Virus record (IMG/VR): IMGVR_UViG_3300030382_002306
Span: 2,199 to 25,182 of that record
DNA from: a virus
Length of the DNA: 22,984 bases
Reading direction: 5' to 3' (one strand)
Shown here piece by piece: positions 8,801 to 15,018 of this stretch. The notes below the pieces were generated by a model, which was not told the DNA's origin, did not search any database, and saw nothing but the letters and a program-made list of their open reading frames with translations. Position 1 is the first letter of the stretch. Every line of letters begins with the position of its first letter. The position numbers and the translations under genes were made by a program.

Positions 8801-11800
8801 CCGGACTGCGAGCCATCGCCTCCATGCCGTCGCGCTCAAGGTCATCCAGGGCCGGGGTTGCAAGATCGTATTCGTTATCAAGCTTGCCCACCTGCTTCGC
8901 GTAAGCTTCCCGGTTGATTTCATACTCTGCCCGCGGGTGTCGAGGCGTGTATACATCGGCGTCAAAAGTGCGGGCTTTTGGCGATTCCAGCATGGACGCG
9001 GGGGCAAGCAAGGTGATCTCACCAAAGTCAGCAAAGCCCTGATCTGTGCGACCAACTGCCAACGATGGCGCCGCCAGGCCGCCCAACTCCAGCACATGCT
9101 CAAGGTTGGATTCGGACAGGTTGTGCGCAACGAACAGATTGCGGGGGCCGGTTCGAGAGAACCTGATATCTGGCGTGTCAGGATCAAAAGTGCCAGCGTT
9201 GTCTGTCGCTGATTTGATTTGCTCGGGGCGAAAGGCAACAACCTCCAAAAACTCGCCGGACCCTATTGATCCTCCGGCGCCATGAACAACAACGCCGTCG
9301 TAACCTTCCCCTCGCAAAAACTCTGATGCCTTTTCTGGGCTCTGTGATCGCAAGATCCTCTTGAACCTGCGATAGACATTCCCTTGCTGGCCGTCGTTGT
9401 TATTTTGACCATCGAAAATCACAAGCGGATTCTGAATAGACAAATAGGCTGCGGTTTTTGTTTTGCCAAACCTGTCGGTGTACCCAGAGTCTGCAGAGAA
9501 ATAGAAGCCCCCGCCGTAATCTCCAGCTTGACCGTGTTTCTCTCCAATCCGATCACGATGGAATGAAGTGATTGCCTCCTGCGAACCGTGGTAAACAACC
9601 AAAGGGTTGCCGCTCTCGTCTACAATCTTGCTATCACCAAACCAGCGTTTGAAAGCATCTGTTTCAGTTTGGCGAACTCCGGAGCGAGAAAACATAGGCC
9701 GGGACTCATCATCAAATGATTCCAGCTTGCGAGCCTTTTCCAAATACTGTGCGTGCGTCAGATCGCCTCGATTGACCTGCGCAATCAGGCTGGCCAGCTC
9801 GTTACCTTTGGCGAACGCTTCGGTGCTTGCCAGTTCTTCCAGCTTGCCCTTGGCTTCCGACCGGAAACCATCGGTCCACGCCTCGTCAAGCGCGGCCTTG
9901 TAGGTATCGCGGGTGGTGTGACCGTAGAAGCCACGATCATCGAAGTAACTGACACGGAACCGGCCTGGCTCGGAAGCGTCGGGCAGGAACACGGCAAACT
10001 GATTGCCGGCACCGTTCTGCAGTTGCACGCCCATCAGGTCGCCATCGGTGCGAGTCAGCAATGACTCTTTAAAGTCCTCACCACTGCGCGTGCGCATTAC
10101 CTGTTCGGCCAGGTTGGCCAGCTGCGCATTGTCCGATTCGGTGTAGAACCCGGCCAGATCATCAAACAACTCATTGACGGTGCGACGGGCGGCGGGGCTG
10201 TTACGACGGCCAAACTTGAGGACGGCCAGCACTTCGCGGTCGTCAGCAGCGCGCTCAAACGCCTTGGCGGCATCAGCCTCTTTGGATAGGTCGAGCCCTT
10301 CGGTAAGGCGGGCGCCAATGGCGTCGATAGATTCGGCGTCCCGCTTAGTCTGCTCGGCGGAGACGGGCCGGCCCTCCTGGCTTGCGTCCGCCTTCCGGCT
10401 GGCTGGAGTGGATACGAACATATCATCCTGGCCCGCAGCCATAGCTACATCGGCAGCGCGATCAGATCCGGTCAAGGTGAAGTTGTCTACCTGTTCATCG
10501 GCGGCGGCGCGCTGTTCTTCCTCGCGCTTTTGTCGGGCTTCGGCTTGCTGGACTTCTTCGCGGGCGCGGGCCTGCTCGGCCAGCTGTTCTTCGGTTTGGG
10601 ATTCGAGGTCGAGAGAAGGGGTTACTTCGTCTTGCTGGCTCTCAGGTTGTCTTCCTTGATCTGCTCCAGCGGTGTCTGGCTCAGATACTGGTTCACTTGC
10701 TCCGGGCTCTTGCCCTGGTTCAGAAGCCGGTTCGCGGCTCTGTGGTGCGCCAGTCGGTCGGCTGACGGCTGCATCTGCTCCCGCTTCATAATTCATCAAC
10801 TCCTGCTTGAGTTCGGCCACCACTTTCGAGCGGATTTCACCATCATACACCCGGCGTGCCGCTCGGTTCACCATTTCATTCAGCGCCGGCGTGGTGGTCA
10901 CACGACTGATCAAGTCCAGCGTGCGGGCGCTTTGCTGAGTGATGGTTTCGTTGGCTTCGGTGGCAATCTGGTTGCCGGCACTGGTGGCGCGGTCGGCGTT
11001 GTCGTTCAAGCTCTTAAACAGACGCTTGTCCGAGTTCAGGCGCTGGCGTAGTGAATCCAGAACCTTCAGTCGATCCTGCATCAGTGAGACTTCTTGCGGG
11101 TCATCGCCAAACAAACCACCCTGCTCTCCCTGAGCCTCAGCAAATTCAGCCGCCCGGATTTCGTTAATCAGCAGTTGTCGCTGGTATTCCGTGTCCGGCT
11201 GAACCTTCTGGAAGGCATCGGCGGCAGCTTCCTGCTGCCCTTGCTCGGCGAATGCGCCACCAATGGCAGCGCCATCTTTTTCATTCAACTGACCTGCGGT
11301 GACCATGCCAAACACATTGTCTGACAATTTCGAAAGTGATTCGCCGTCACGCACCACCTGGTTATTGGGCAGATTGAATGTGTCGCGCACCTCGCTGGTG
11401 GGTACTTCGCTATCCCGGAACACCTTGGCGACGTCAATCGGCTCGGCCTTATTGTCCGCGATGTTGTTCATAGCGGCGTCTACGCGGGCCGCGCTTACGT
11501 CCACGCCATCAGCTTCATCAATGATTTGGGCGTTGATCTCCGGTTGGCCCAGGCGCTTGGCCAGGTCTACCCGGTGATGGCCATCCGCCACGTACAGACT
11601 GCCATCCTTGCGACGATGCAGCAGAACCGAACCGGCTCGGCGATCATCCCACTTCTTGACGCCAGACAGGCGCTGATCCACGCCCTTTTCATTTACCCGG
11701 GTGCGGAACTGGTATTGCTCTGGATCCACCTTGATCTGATCAACGGGTACGCGGAACACGCCAGTACCGCTTTCTGACAGGAATTCCTCGGCGCTTGGCT

Positions 11801-13004
11801 TGGGTGTGGGCCGTGGCTGCTCTGGCTGCGTGAATGCGTCCACCGGCTCGCCTGAAACCGTGGTCTCCAGGCGCGCGCCATCCCTGAAGATATTGGTCTG
11901 ATCATTGGCCCACTCAGGGCGCCCCGGGTAATCGGCCGAGGGGGCGTTGTCGTCAGATGGCAGTGCTTCACCTTCTGGCTCAGCTGCTGCAACTGGTTCG
12001 TCTACCACCTCGTCATTGATGATGGGCGGCGCCACTTCATCCTCAACGGCCTCACTTTGGCGACGGTTGCGGATCTCGTTCACGGCTGCACCGGCAGTGC
12101 CGGCGGTTGTGCCGTATACACCACCAGCCACGGCGCCAGCAGCGCCACGGTCCAGCGCTTCCCATACCGACATAGCGGCATCGGTGCCCAGCTTTTCGCC
12201 CAGATATTCAATGATGCCTTCTTGCAGAAATTCGGTGCCAGCCTCTTTCGCCCCAGCCTTCGCGCCCTCTTTGGCCATTTTACCAATGCCGGCTTTGAGC
12301 GCTTCCTTGCCCAGCGTTTCGGCGCCGGCCTGAGTAATCCCAGATGCACCCATTCGCTCCAGAATGGCAGAACCCAGCGCGAACGGAGCAGCCTCGGCCA
12401 CATCCACCAGCTCGGCGCCTTCCTTGCCCTTATTGCGGGCGCGTTCCTCGCCGATCTCCCCGGACCGGGCCATGACATACCCGGGCAGGTTCGCCATGGC
12501 GGCAAACATATCCGGGATGGACTTCACGCCCTGTTCGGCGCCATATGCCAGAACCTCGCCCCACGCACTACCGCTGAGCGCGCCACCTTCGCCGAACTCC
12601 TGCTTGACGCTTTCCCAGGTGTGTTCGGGCACGTACCCGGCGTCGAAGTTAGCCCAGTAATCGGCAGCGGCTTTCAGGGGCTCGTCGCCACCTTGCTCGG
12701 CTCGCCACCGCTGGTATTCCTTGGGGTTCTTGTAATCCGGGATCAAGCCATCTTCCCAGACCAGACCACCCAACGGGTATTCCTGTTCCGCCTGCTCTGC
12801 CATGGCATTACCGGCTGTGAACAACCCGCCCAGCAGCTGGCCACCACGCTCAACCGCACCGCGCCCCATGTTCATGGATGGTGCAGGCTCTGTGGATGTG
12901 GTGGCAGGCTCAGGGTCTGACGCCGTCAAAAAGGCCTCGGCAGATCCGAGCTTTTGCACCGGCTCGTTATCCGTGGATTCTTCCAGGAAGGCTTCTGCGC
13001 GCAT
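2862..13004 (-). CDS. Giant polyvalent protein (3380 aa) with ParB-like, three ART-like and metallopeptidase-like domains
   Basis: This matches the 'polyvalent proteins' described by Aravind's group: very long phage polypeptides thought to be ejected with DNA, carrying many effector domains. Layout by residue: 1-313 Ala/Gly-rich ejection-type region; 416-540 ParB-like (DGHHR 474-478); about 545-755 helical; 755-840 Pro/Glu-rich linker; FTLTGSDRAADV from 842; 866-1104 unknown module; 1108-1281 ART 1; 1285-1743 unknown helical module opening FVAHNLSESNLEHVLELGG nearby; 1747-1954 metallopeptidase (HEVVGH 1837-1842); 1958-2285 ART 2; 2289-2464 ART 3; 2468-3380 LPD38-like with a final coiled coil. 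F-S-[R/K] occurs at each seam from ART 1 onward. The start overlaps the previous stop (TAATG), so translation is coupled. The frame is intact. Individual activities are inferred from motifs. Confidence 0.93.
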   Translation of the reverse strand: MRAEAFLEESTDNEPVQKLGSAEAFLTASDPEPATTSTEPAPSMNMGRGAVERGGQLLGGLFTAGNAMAEQAEQEYPLGGLVWEDGLIPDYKNPKEYQRWRAEQGGDEPLKAAADYWANFDAGYVPEHTWESVKQEFGEGGALSGSAWGEVLAYGAEQGVKSIPDMFAAMANLPGYVMARSGEIGEERARNKGKEGAELVDVAEAAPFALGSAILERMGASGITQAGAETLGKEALKAGIGKMAKEGAKAGAKEAGTEFLQEGIIEYLGEKLGTDAAMSVWEALDRGAAGAVAGGVYGTTAGTAGAAVNEIRNRRQSEAVEDEVAPPIINDEVVDEPVAAAEPEGEALPSDDNAPSADYPGRPEWANDQTNIFRDGARLETTVSGEPVDAFTQPEQPRPTPKPSAEEFLSESGTGVFRVPVDQIKVDPEQYQFRTRVNEKGVDQRLSGVKKWDDRRAGSVLLHRRKDGSLYVADGHHRVDLAKRLGQPEINAQIIDEADGVDVSAARVDAAMNNIADNKAEPIDVAKVFRDSEVPTSEVRDTFNLPNNQVVRDGESLSKLSDNVFGMVTAGQLNEKDGAAIGGAFAEQGQQEAAADAFQKVQPDTEYQRQLLINEIRAAEFAEAQGEQGGLFGDDPQEVSLMQDRLKVLDSLRQRLNSDKRLFKSLNDNADRATSAGNQIATEANETITQQSARTLDLISRVTTTPALNEMVNRAARRVYDGEIRSKVVAELKQELMNYEAGADAAVSRPTGAPQSREPASEPGQEPGASEPVSEPDTAGADQGRQPESQQDEVTPSLDLESQTEEQLAEQARAREEVQQAEARQKREEEQRAAADEQVDNFTLTGSDRAADVAMAAGQDDMFVSTPASRKADASQEGRPVSAEQTKRDAESIDAIGARLTEGLDLSKEADAAKAFERAADDREVLAVLKFGRRNSPAARRTVNELFDDLAGFYTESDNAQLANLAEQVMRTRSGEDFKESLLTRTDGDLMGVQLQNGAGNQFAVFLPDASEPGRFRVSYFDDRGFYGHTTRDTYKAALDEAWTDGFRSEAKGKLEELASTEAFAKGNELASLIAQVNRGDLTHAQYLEKARKLESFDDESRPMFSRSGVRQTETDAFKRWFGDSKIVDESGNPLVVYHGSQEAITSFHRDRIGEKHGQAGDYGGGFYFSADSGYTDRFGKTKTAAYLSIQNPLVIFDGQNNNDGQQGNVYRRFKRILRSQSPEKASEFLRGEGYDGVVVHGAGGSIGSGEFLEVVAFRPEQIKSATDNAGTFDPDTPDIRFSRTGPRNLFVAHNLSESNLEHVLELGGLAAPSLAVGRTDQGFADFGEITLLAPASMLESPKARTFDADVYTPRHPRAEYEINREAYAKQVGKLDNEYDLATPALDDLERDGMEAMARSPAYQYAWLKSRNKAPKAKRQKVDPVVRKIAKLGLDRFAMQTDPRVMKLAKDYYRDVQKQVREALGEDAPRANIYFDEDGSVSHGHLSQLTYKAARYQESDGYDVGQMKADLNKKLRAKAVARQYERWIKDQFNEVVKSQRMFAGFTPSGNKKYRPYNLENVVKEMTRKVHGGEGFNYGAGSVRSAYAAEMRRISQVQANRDRIVSPSQMEAIKEESNKRLQDTLEALKPYYKFDADGWGYTDDASSAIAEGRKGWNEAFNLDADSRAIITEFVDYLRNLPTAYFESKVGRAVDLSEFSVALVPKGTSKEAVDALRAKGLKVKRYDPNDPDARRAEIAKQEDLLFSKNGEYRRNPDSETETLTAQQARTYANNLMRDWKDRPRVVVADSISEFPQDLRAAIRKAQAEGDMRAVFWNQEVYVLAPRIPNTQALEEVILHEVVGHYGLRKMVGKELIPLLNRVYIDMARTDKATEIKRTYYPGNTFDASKREHRLVVAEELLAHLAESGKQRHRTLWQKIVTAVRDALRRLGFTISMSENDLLKILEGAQRTVEQGGFSRPSEADTYFRRAYHGTPHRFDKFSLEAIGTGEGAQAFGWGLYFAGNRSIAEYYQRVLSSGRGLNVPRARPLSQAPSRQERDAVNKAEQTFNRVLGAYATGKQGRVSWGGNLINLYNYQNEIGDLDAKYYEKNHEEIEQEIESAESAVKKKNPNWSEAEVEKALSGMGFYDKRNPFSVAYSEAIKELPAQERGNLYEVEIPDDSDLLDRDALLSEQPEKVQQALRKLPGETYRKITAKDVGGNEPTGSLIYNRLQEYFSRDSRDSIFSSSKADGAKDASQELNDVGIPGLRYLDNTSRGQGEGTHNYVIWDESVVSVQAVNDEIAQAEAYFSRTDQTQTEAFSKWFGDSKVVDENGEPLVVYHGTVGDFSEFSMKEYGTNFTGDYGIGFYFTQDPKVASGYADSADFIAGHKSGKSGGANVMPVYLKMENPLIVKKSFGTGDLWKKVPGAKTKQELTDGLISQGYDGVIVDGGIVGSRYISEAVVFNPEQIKSATGNTGTFDPDNADIRFSRADVPDLDPEPFGAPSDTLLRKMISKIADKFTVLKGVQQNITDRFGEIEEDADAYLAEELFHGKVENDIRLIQENMIQPLAEKMSEYDVSLAQLDEFLYAKHAPERNRVIAQRNDQFPDGGSGMTNAEAAAVIDQVEKSGKLDQFQELADSVYQMLERRRKILKDAGLLDEETLGAWEASYRHYVPLKGWAADEKQEAMPKIGKGFAIAGKESQMAGGRKSKASSPVANAISDLSEAVLRQRKNEVGSAFLSLVQSYPNDGYWRVYTADNPEVERKAVKRVDPATGKTVVRVEEQTVPMAMMSDRYFTTKVNGETYYIKLQDQRLMNAMRNIGPENNGLLVRSLSMVTRLMSSLNTSYNPEFVISNFSRDIQTALLNLTSEQSADDGRARGKKIAAKTLKAVPVAIRAINASLKGKTLDGKAGEWQKHFDQFRADGAKTGWFDMKDVDGQMEDLETMISMASGGATNAARRAFRSVTDWVENTNSAIENGVRLSAYVNAIEAGIPRAKAASLAKNMTVNFNRKGELGTTMNALYMFANASVQGTANFVRTLGRLNGVKGDPVWRRLNTAQRIAAGMAVGGFMLSALNRLVAGDDDDGVNWWDKVPDYVKERNIVIMKSLVGGKPGEYWTIPLPYGYNIFPVIGTGMEHMLASDKPAGDIASNIVLAGLGSFSPIGFEQSEELYGLVAKNIMPTILRPVASISLNENFMGGPIFKENTPFGTPKPDSALYFRSTPEMFKALAKGLNEATGGSEFRSGAVDLSPDVMQFLIGYYGGGAYNFFTSRAPNAAVKWAQGVELEDREIPFYRKLHGKVLPYDDQSKFYDRRDEINQLVDERDNLRGRERVEFVKEYRDKLRLHGVIDSVEKRLKTLREQRDRVESMNLSAAETDKRLQHIEKQMKRVIDQFNKRYNESED
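2865..5603 (-). other. LPD38-like C-terminal region of the giant protein
   Basis: Residues 2468-3380 carry NTSYNPEFVISNFSRDIQTA, a hydrophobic helix (RIAAGMAVGGFMLSALNRLV), FPVIGTGMEH, and a charged coiled coil from about 3270 to the end. From memory this matches the large polyvalent-associated domain LPD38 that often closes such proteins. It may be the virion-packaging or ejection part; no enzymatic motif is visible. Confidence 0.55.
5613..6140 (-). other. ART-like domain 3 of the giant protein
   Basis: Residues 2289-2464 repeat the plan of domain 1: FSKWFGDSKVVDENGEPLVV, YHGT (His2318), GIGFYFTQDP (Tyr2345), FNPEQIKSAT (Glu2444) and the tail TFDPDNADIRFSR. All three motif residues are kept. 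Hand-counted GC in 5701-6000 is 135/300 (45%). Confidence 0.7.
6150..7133 (-). other. ART-like domain 2 of the giant protein
   Basis: Residues 1958-2285 show AYHGTPHRFDKF (His1970), FGWGLYFAGN (Tyr1998), LYEVEIP and GTHNYVIWDES (Glu2267), the H-Y-E order of a second, longer ART family with a large helical insert between motifs. It differs clearly from domains 1 and 3, so it was acquired separately. Hand-counted GC in 6421-6780 is 168/360 (47%), below the surrounding gene. Confidence 0.7.
7143..7766 (-). other. Metallopeptidase-like domain of the giant protein
   Basis: Residues 1747-1954 hold VILHEVVGHYGL, a HExxGH zincin motif at 1837-1842, followed by a conserved-looking VVAEELLAHLAES helix that could give the third metal ligand. 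This resembles the MPTase-PolyVal domains. It may cut host proteins or process the giant protein itself; neither is shown. Confidence 0.65.
9162..9683 (-). other. ART-like domain 1 of the giant protein
   Basis: Residues 1108-1281 lie between two F-S-R seams. They contain FKRWFGDSKIVDESGNPLVV, the motif-1 YHGS (His1139), motif-2 GGGFYFS (Tyr1168) and a C-terminal FRPEQIKSAT (Glu1261), a H-Y-E order as in the ADP-ribosyltransferase fold. It ends in TFDPDTPDIRFSR. It is paralogous to domain 3. The host target is unknown. Confidence 0.7.
11385..11759 (-). other. ParB-like domain of the giant protein
   Basis: Residues about 416-540 start FRVPVDQIKVDPEQYQFR and contain VADGHHRVDLAKRLG, the Dx-G-HHR box of ParB/sulfiredoxin-fold domains (the ddrB-like branch common in polyvalent proteins). 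The helical segment after it resembles a ParB helical extension. Boundaries are approximate. Members are linked to antirestriction or DNA processing on entry; the activity here is inferred. Confidence 0.7.
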
Positions 13005-14311
13005 TATTCAAACCCCAGGTTCTGGAGAGCGGAAACGGCTTGTTCCTTGCTGATCTTGCCTGCACGGAAATCAGCCCGGATCTGTTCAGCGTTTTTCGTC
13101 ACCGTTTGCGCCTTGGCCTCGGTCGGCGGCGTACCATCACGGTTCACGCGCCCCGCGTAGCTGCCATCCTCGCGGGCAACAGCGGAGCCATCAGGCGGCA
13201 GCACTTCGGATTCAGCGCCGGTAAGCTCGAGTCCTCGGGCCTGATCTTGTTGTTGCGGCTGATCGCCGGTACCGCGAGTGCGGGCCTTGATCATGGCCAG
13301 GGTGTCGATGGCTTGCTCTCGCAACTGGTCTGGCGAACGGTAGCCCTCATCACCCGGGAAGATGCCCGAGGATTCCTGGAACTTCATTTCTTGCGTCACA
13401 AAATCATTCACGAAGCGGGCCGGGTCGGTCCGGCTCTCGTTTACGCGATTGAATGCAACGTCAAGATTCGGAGCCAGCCCGTTCTCAACCATCCATTCAG
13501 CGGTCTGCACATCGGCAGGCGCTTTTCCTGATCCTCGCCCGCCACGCTGTTCAGGCGTTCGGAAGTCACCCATGGCCTCGCCAGTTTCTGGGTTGACCAA
13601 CTGGCCATTGATGTTGATGCCCTTGGTTTTCGTCGGCGTCTTGCCCGTCAGAGCGGACAATACCTTGGTCGCGGTCGCCTGCGCTTCGGGCGTGCGGAAG
13701 GCATTACGCAGCATCCGGTACCCCTGAACCTGATTTACCAGGGCCTCGACCGGCGTTTGCAGAACCTCGTCGTCACCTTCAACGCCCCGGTTTTTGGTCA
13801 TGGGTGCGTTGTACTTGGTGCCGTCTTCCTTCTCGATTTCCAGATCCAGCGCAACGGTGCCCCGCTCCTGACCGGGATACAGGCCGGCAATGCGCTTACG
13901 GCCGCCCTCACCCCGATTAATGCGGTGACTCCACAACTGGTTCATAGCCTCGATCGCTTCCGGGTCATTCGGCCCCATCGGGCTCTCTGGATCGATCACC
14001 GACTGCGCCACTTCAATGGATTTATCCGTGCGGGGGTCCAGGGCTGGCCAGAACTGCGGGTGCTCTTTCAGCCAGCCGAATTCATCCTCGGTCGGCTCAA
14101 CGCCTTGCGCAATCTTGCCAAGCACGAAGGTGGCTTTCTCTTTTGCCTGTTCTGCGCCATGCCGCTCCTTCTGCATGTCGAAGGCTTCTTCCTGAAGCCC
14201 CAGCTGCTTGTCCGCCCGTTCGTTCTGAGCCTGCCGGTTGTAATAGGTGTCCATGAGGCCGAAGCCCTGCATGGCACCATCCACAAATCCGCGTGTATCC
14301 AGTCCAGCCAT
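13004..14311 (-). CDS. Internal virion (ejection) protein candidate, 435 aa
   Basis: The protein starts MAGLDTRGFVDGAMQGFGLMDTYYNRQAQ, followed by a polar helical stretch rich in Gln, Glu and Lys (ERADKQLGLQEEAFDMQKER), a pattern common to ejection proteins of podoviruses. The middle and C-terminal parts are hydrophilic with Gly/Arg/Gln-rich linkers (RGGRGSGK; DQPQQQDQARG). It has no signal peptide or membrane segment. An AAGGGGG sequence precedes the ATG. Its stop TAA overlaps the giant gene's ATG, so the two products are probably made together and may be packaged together. No exact family is named with confidence. Confidence 0.6.
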   Translation of the reverse strand: MAGLDTRGFVDGAMQGFGLMDTYYNRQAQNERADKQLGLQEEAFDMQKERHGAEQAKEKATFVLGKIAQGVEPTEDEFGWLKEHPQFWPALDPRTDKSIEVAQSVIDPESPMGPNDPEAIEAMNQLWSHRINRGEGGRKRIAGLYPGQERGTVALDLEIEKEDGTKYNAPMTKNRGVEGDDEVLQTPVEALVNQVQGYRMLRNAFRTPEAQATATKVLSALTGKTPTKTKGININGQLVNPETGEAMGDFRTPEQRGGRGSGKAPADVQTAEWMVENGLAPNLDVAFNRVNESRTDPARFVNDFVTQEMKFQESSGIFPGDEGYRSPDQLREQAIDTLAMIKARTRGTGDQPQQQDQARGLELTGAESEVLPPDGSAVAREDGSYAGRVNRDGTPPTEAKAQTVTKNAEQIRADFRAGKISKEQAVSALQNLGFE

Positions 14312-14320
14312 GAGGCCCCC

Positions 14321-14560
14321 TTAAAAAATCTCAGAAAGAACGTAACCGGCACCGGCGCCAATGAATGCGCCCACCGGGCCGCCAGCCATCATGCCGATAC
14401 CTGCCCCGGCACCAATGCCGCTCATGGTCTGCTGACGGTCGGCCTGCTTCATGGCTTCCTCGGCGCGCCTCTGCTGGCGCTGCTGTCCTGCCAGGTCGCC
14501 CAACCCCTGCATAGCCTCGCCTTCCATTTGCTTGCCAAGCTGTAGAAGTCCGTAGCTCAT
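14321..14560 (-). CDS. Small glycine-zipper protein, probable ejection protein
   Basis: The 79 residues have a Gln/Arg-rich N-terminal helix (LAGQQRQQRRAEEAMKQADR) and a C-terminal glycine-zipper segment at about residues 46-76 (SGIGAGAGIGMMAGGPVGAF and following). Such segments insert in membranes; in podovirus late operons they belong to proteins thought to form the DNA-transfer channel. The start overlaps the upstream stop by four bases (ATGA), and nine bases separate its stop from the next ATG. Function inferred from composition and position. Confidence 0.65.
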   Translation of the reverse strand: MSYGLLQLGKQMEGEAMQGLGDLAGQQRQQRRAEEAMKQADRQQTMSGIGAGAGIGMMAGGPVGAFIGAGAGYVLSEIF

Positions 14561-15018
14561 TGGTTCATCACTCTGTCAGGAATATTGGAAAGCCCCATAC
14601 CGCCAGCCAGGATGGCCTGCTGACGATCCAGTGCGGAAATTCGTGCCTCATTACCAGCGCTGACCGTGGCTGCGCTGCGCCCGATCTTCATGGCGCGGTC
14701 CTGGGCTTCAAGTTGCGCGGGTGTTAGAGCCACGCCATACCGCTGCCGGTTCTGGTTGTTGACCGTCTCGGCGGAATCAAAAGCCAGGCCCACCGCATCC
14801 TTTGCTTGGGTGGCGGCATTGAGCGCTGCATTCGGGTCAGTGGCCTCGGCAGCCAGTTGCTCAACGCGCGGGAGATACCGCGCTTTCCAGTCTTCCCATT
14901 GAGCGCGGGAGAGTTGGCCGAGCAGTTCGGAGGCGCCCTGATCGCCCTGAAAGGCTTGATTCGGGTCGATGTATAACGGGTCAAAGGCCGGTTGCGGAGA
15001 GCTATGAGGGTTGTCCAT
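14557..15018 (-). CDS. Internal virion (ejection) protein candidate, 153 aa
   Basis: A Pro-rich N-terminus (PHSSPQPAFDPLYIDPNQAF) leads into alanine/glutamine-rich helices (WKARYLPRVEQLAAEATDPN; NNQNRQRYGVALTPAQ; ISALDRQQAILAGGMGLSNI). The pattern resembles the longer product encoded just upstream, suggesting related virion roles. AGAGG lies six bases before the ATG, which overlaps the previous TGA by one base (TGATG). No enzymatic motif. The ejection role is inferred from composition and neighbours. Confidence 0.55.
   Translation of the reverse strand: MDNPHSSPQPAFDPLYIDPNQAFQGDQGASELLGQLSRAQWEDWKARYLPRVEQLAAEATDPNAALNAATQAKDAVGLAFDSAETVNNQNRQRYGVALTPAQLEAQDRAMKIGRSAATVSAGNEARISALDRQQAILAGGMGLSNIPDRVMNQ

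Noticed and set aside
10480-10740. Possible tandem repeat in the Pro/Glu/Ser-rich stretch of the giant gene
   Set aside because: SEP and REP words recur without a fixed period; it is ordinary low-complexity linker sequence.
12057-12920. 287-codon + strand frame opposite the N-terminal part of the giant gene, and similar long frames at 13757-14545 and 17989-18810
   Set aside because: All are antisense shadows of intact minus-strand genes, with low-complexity Arg/Gly/His-rich translations and no coherent operon.
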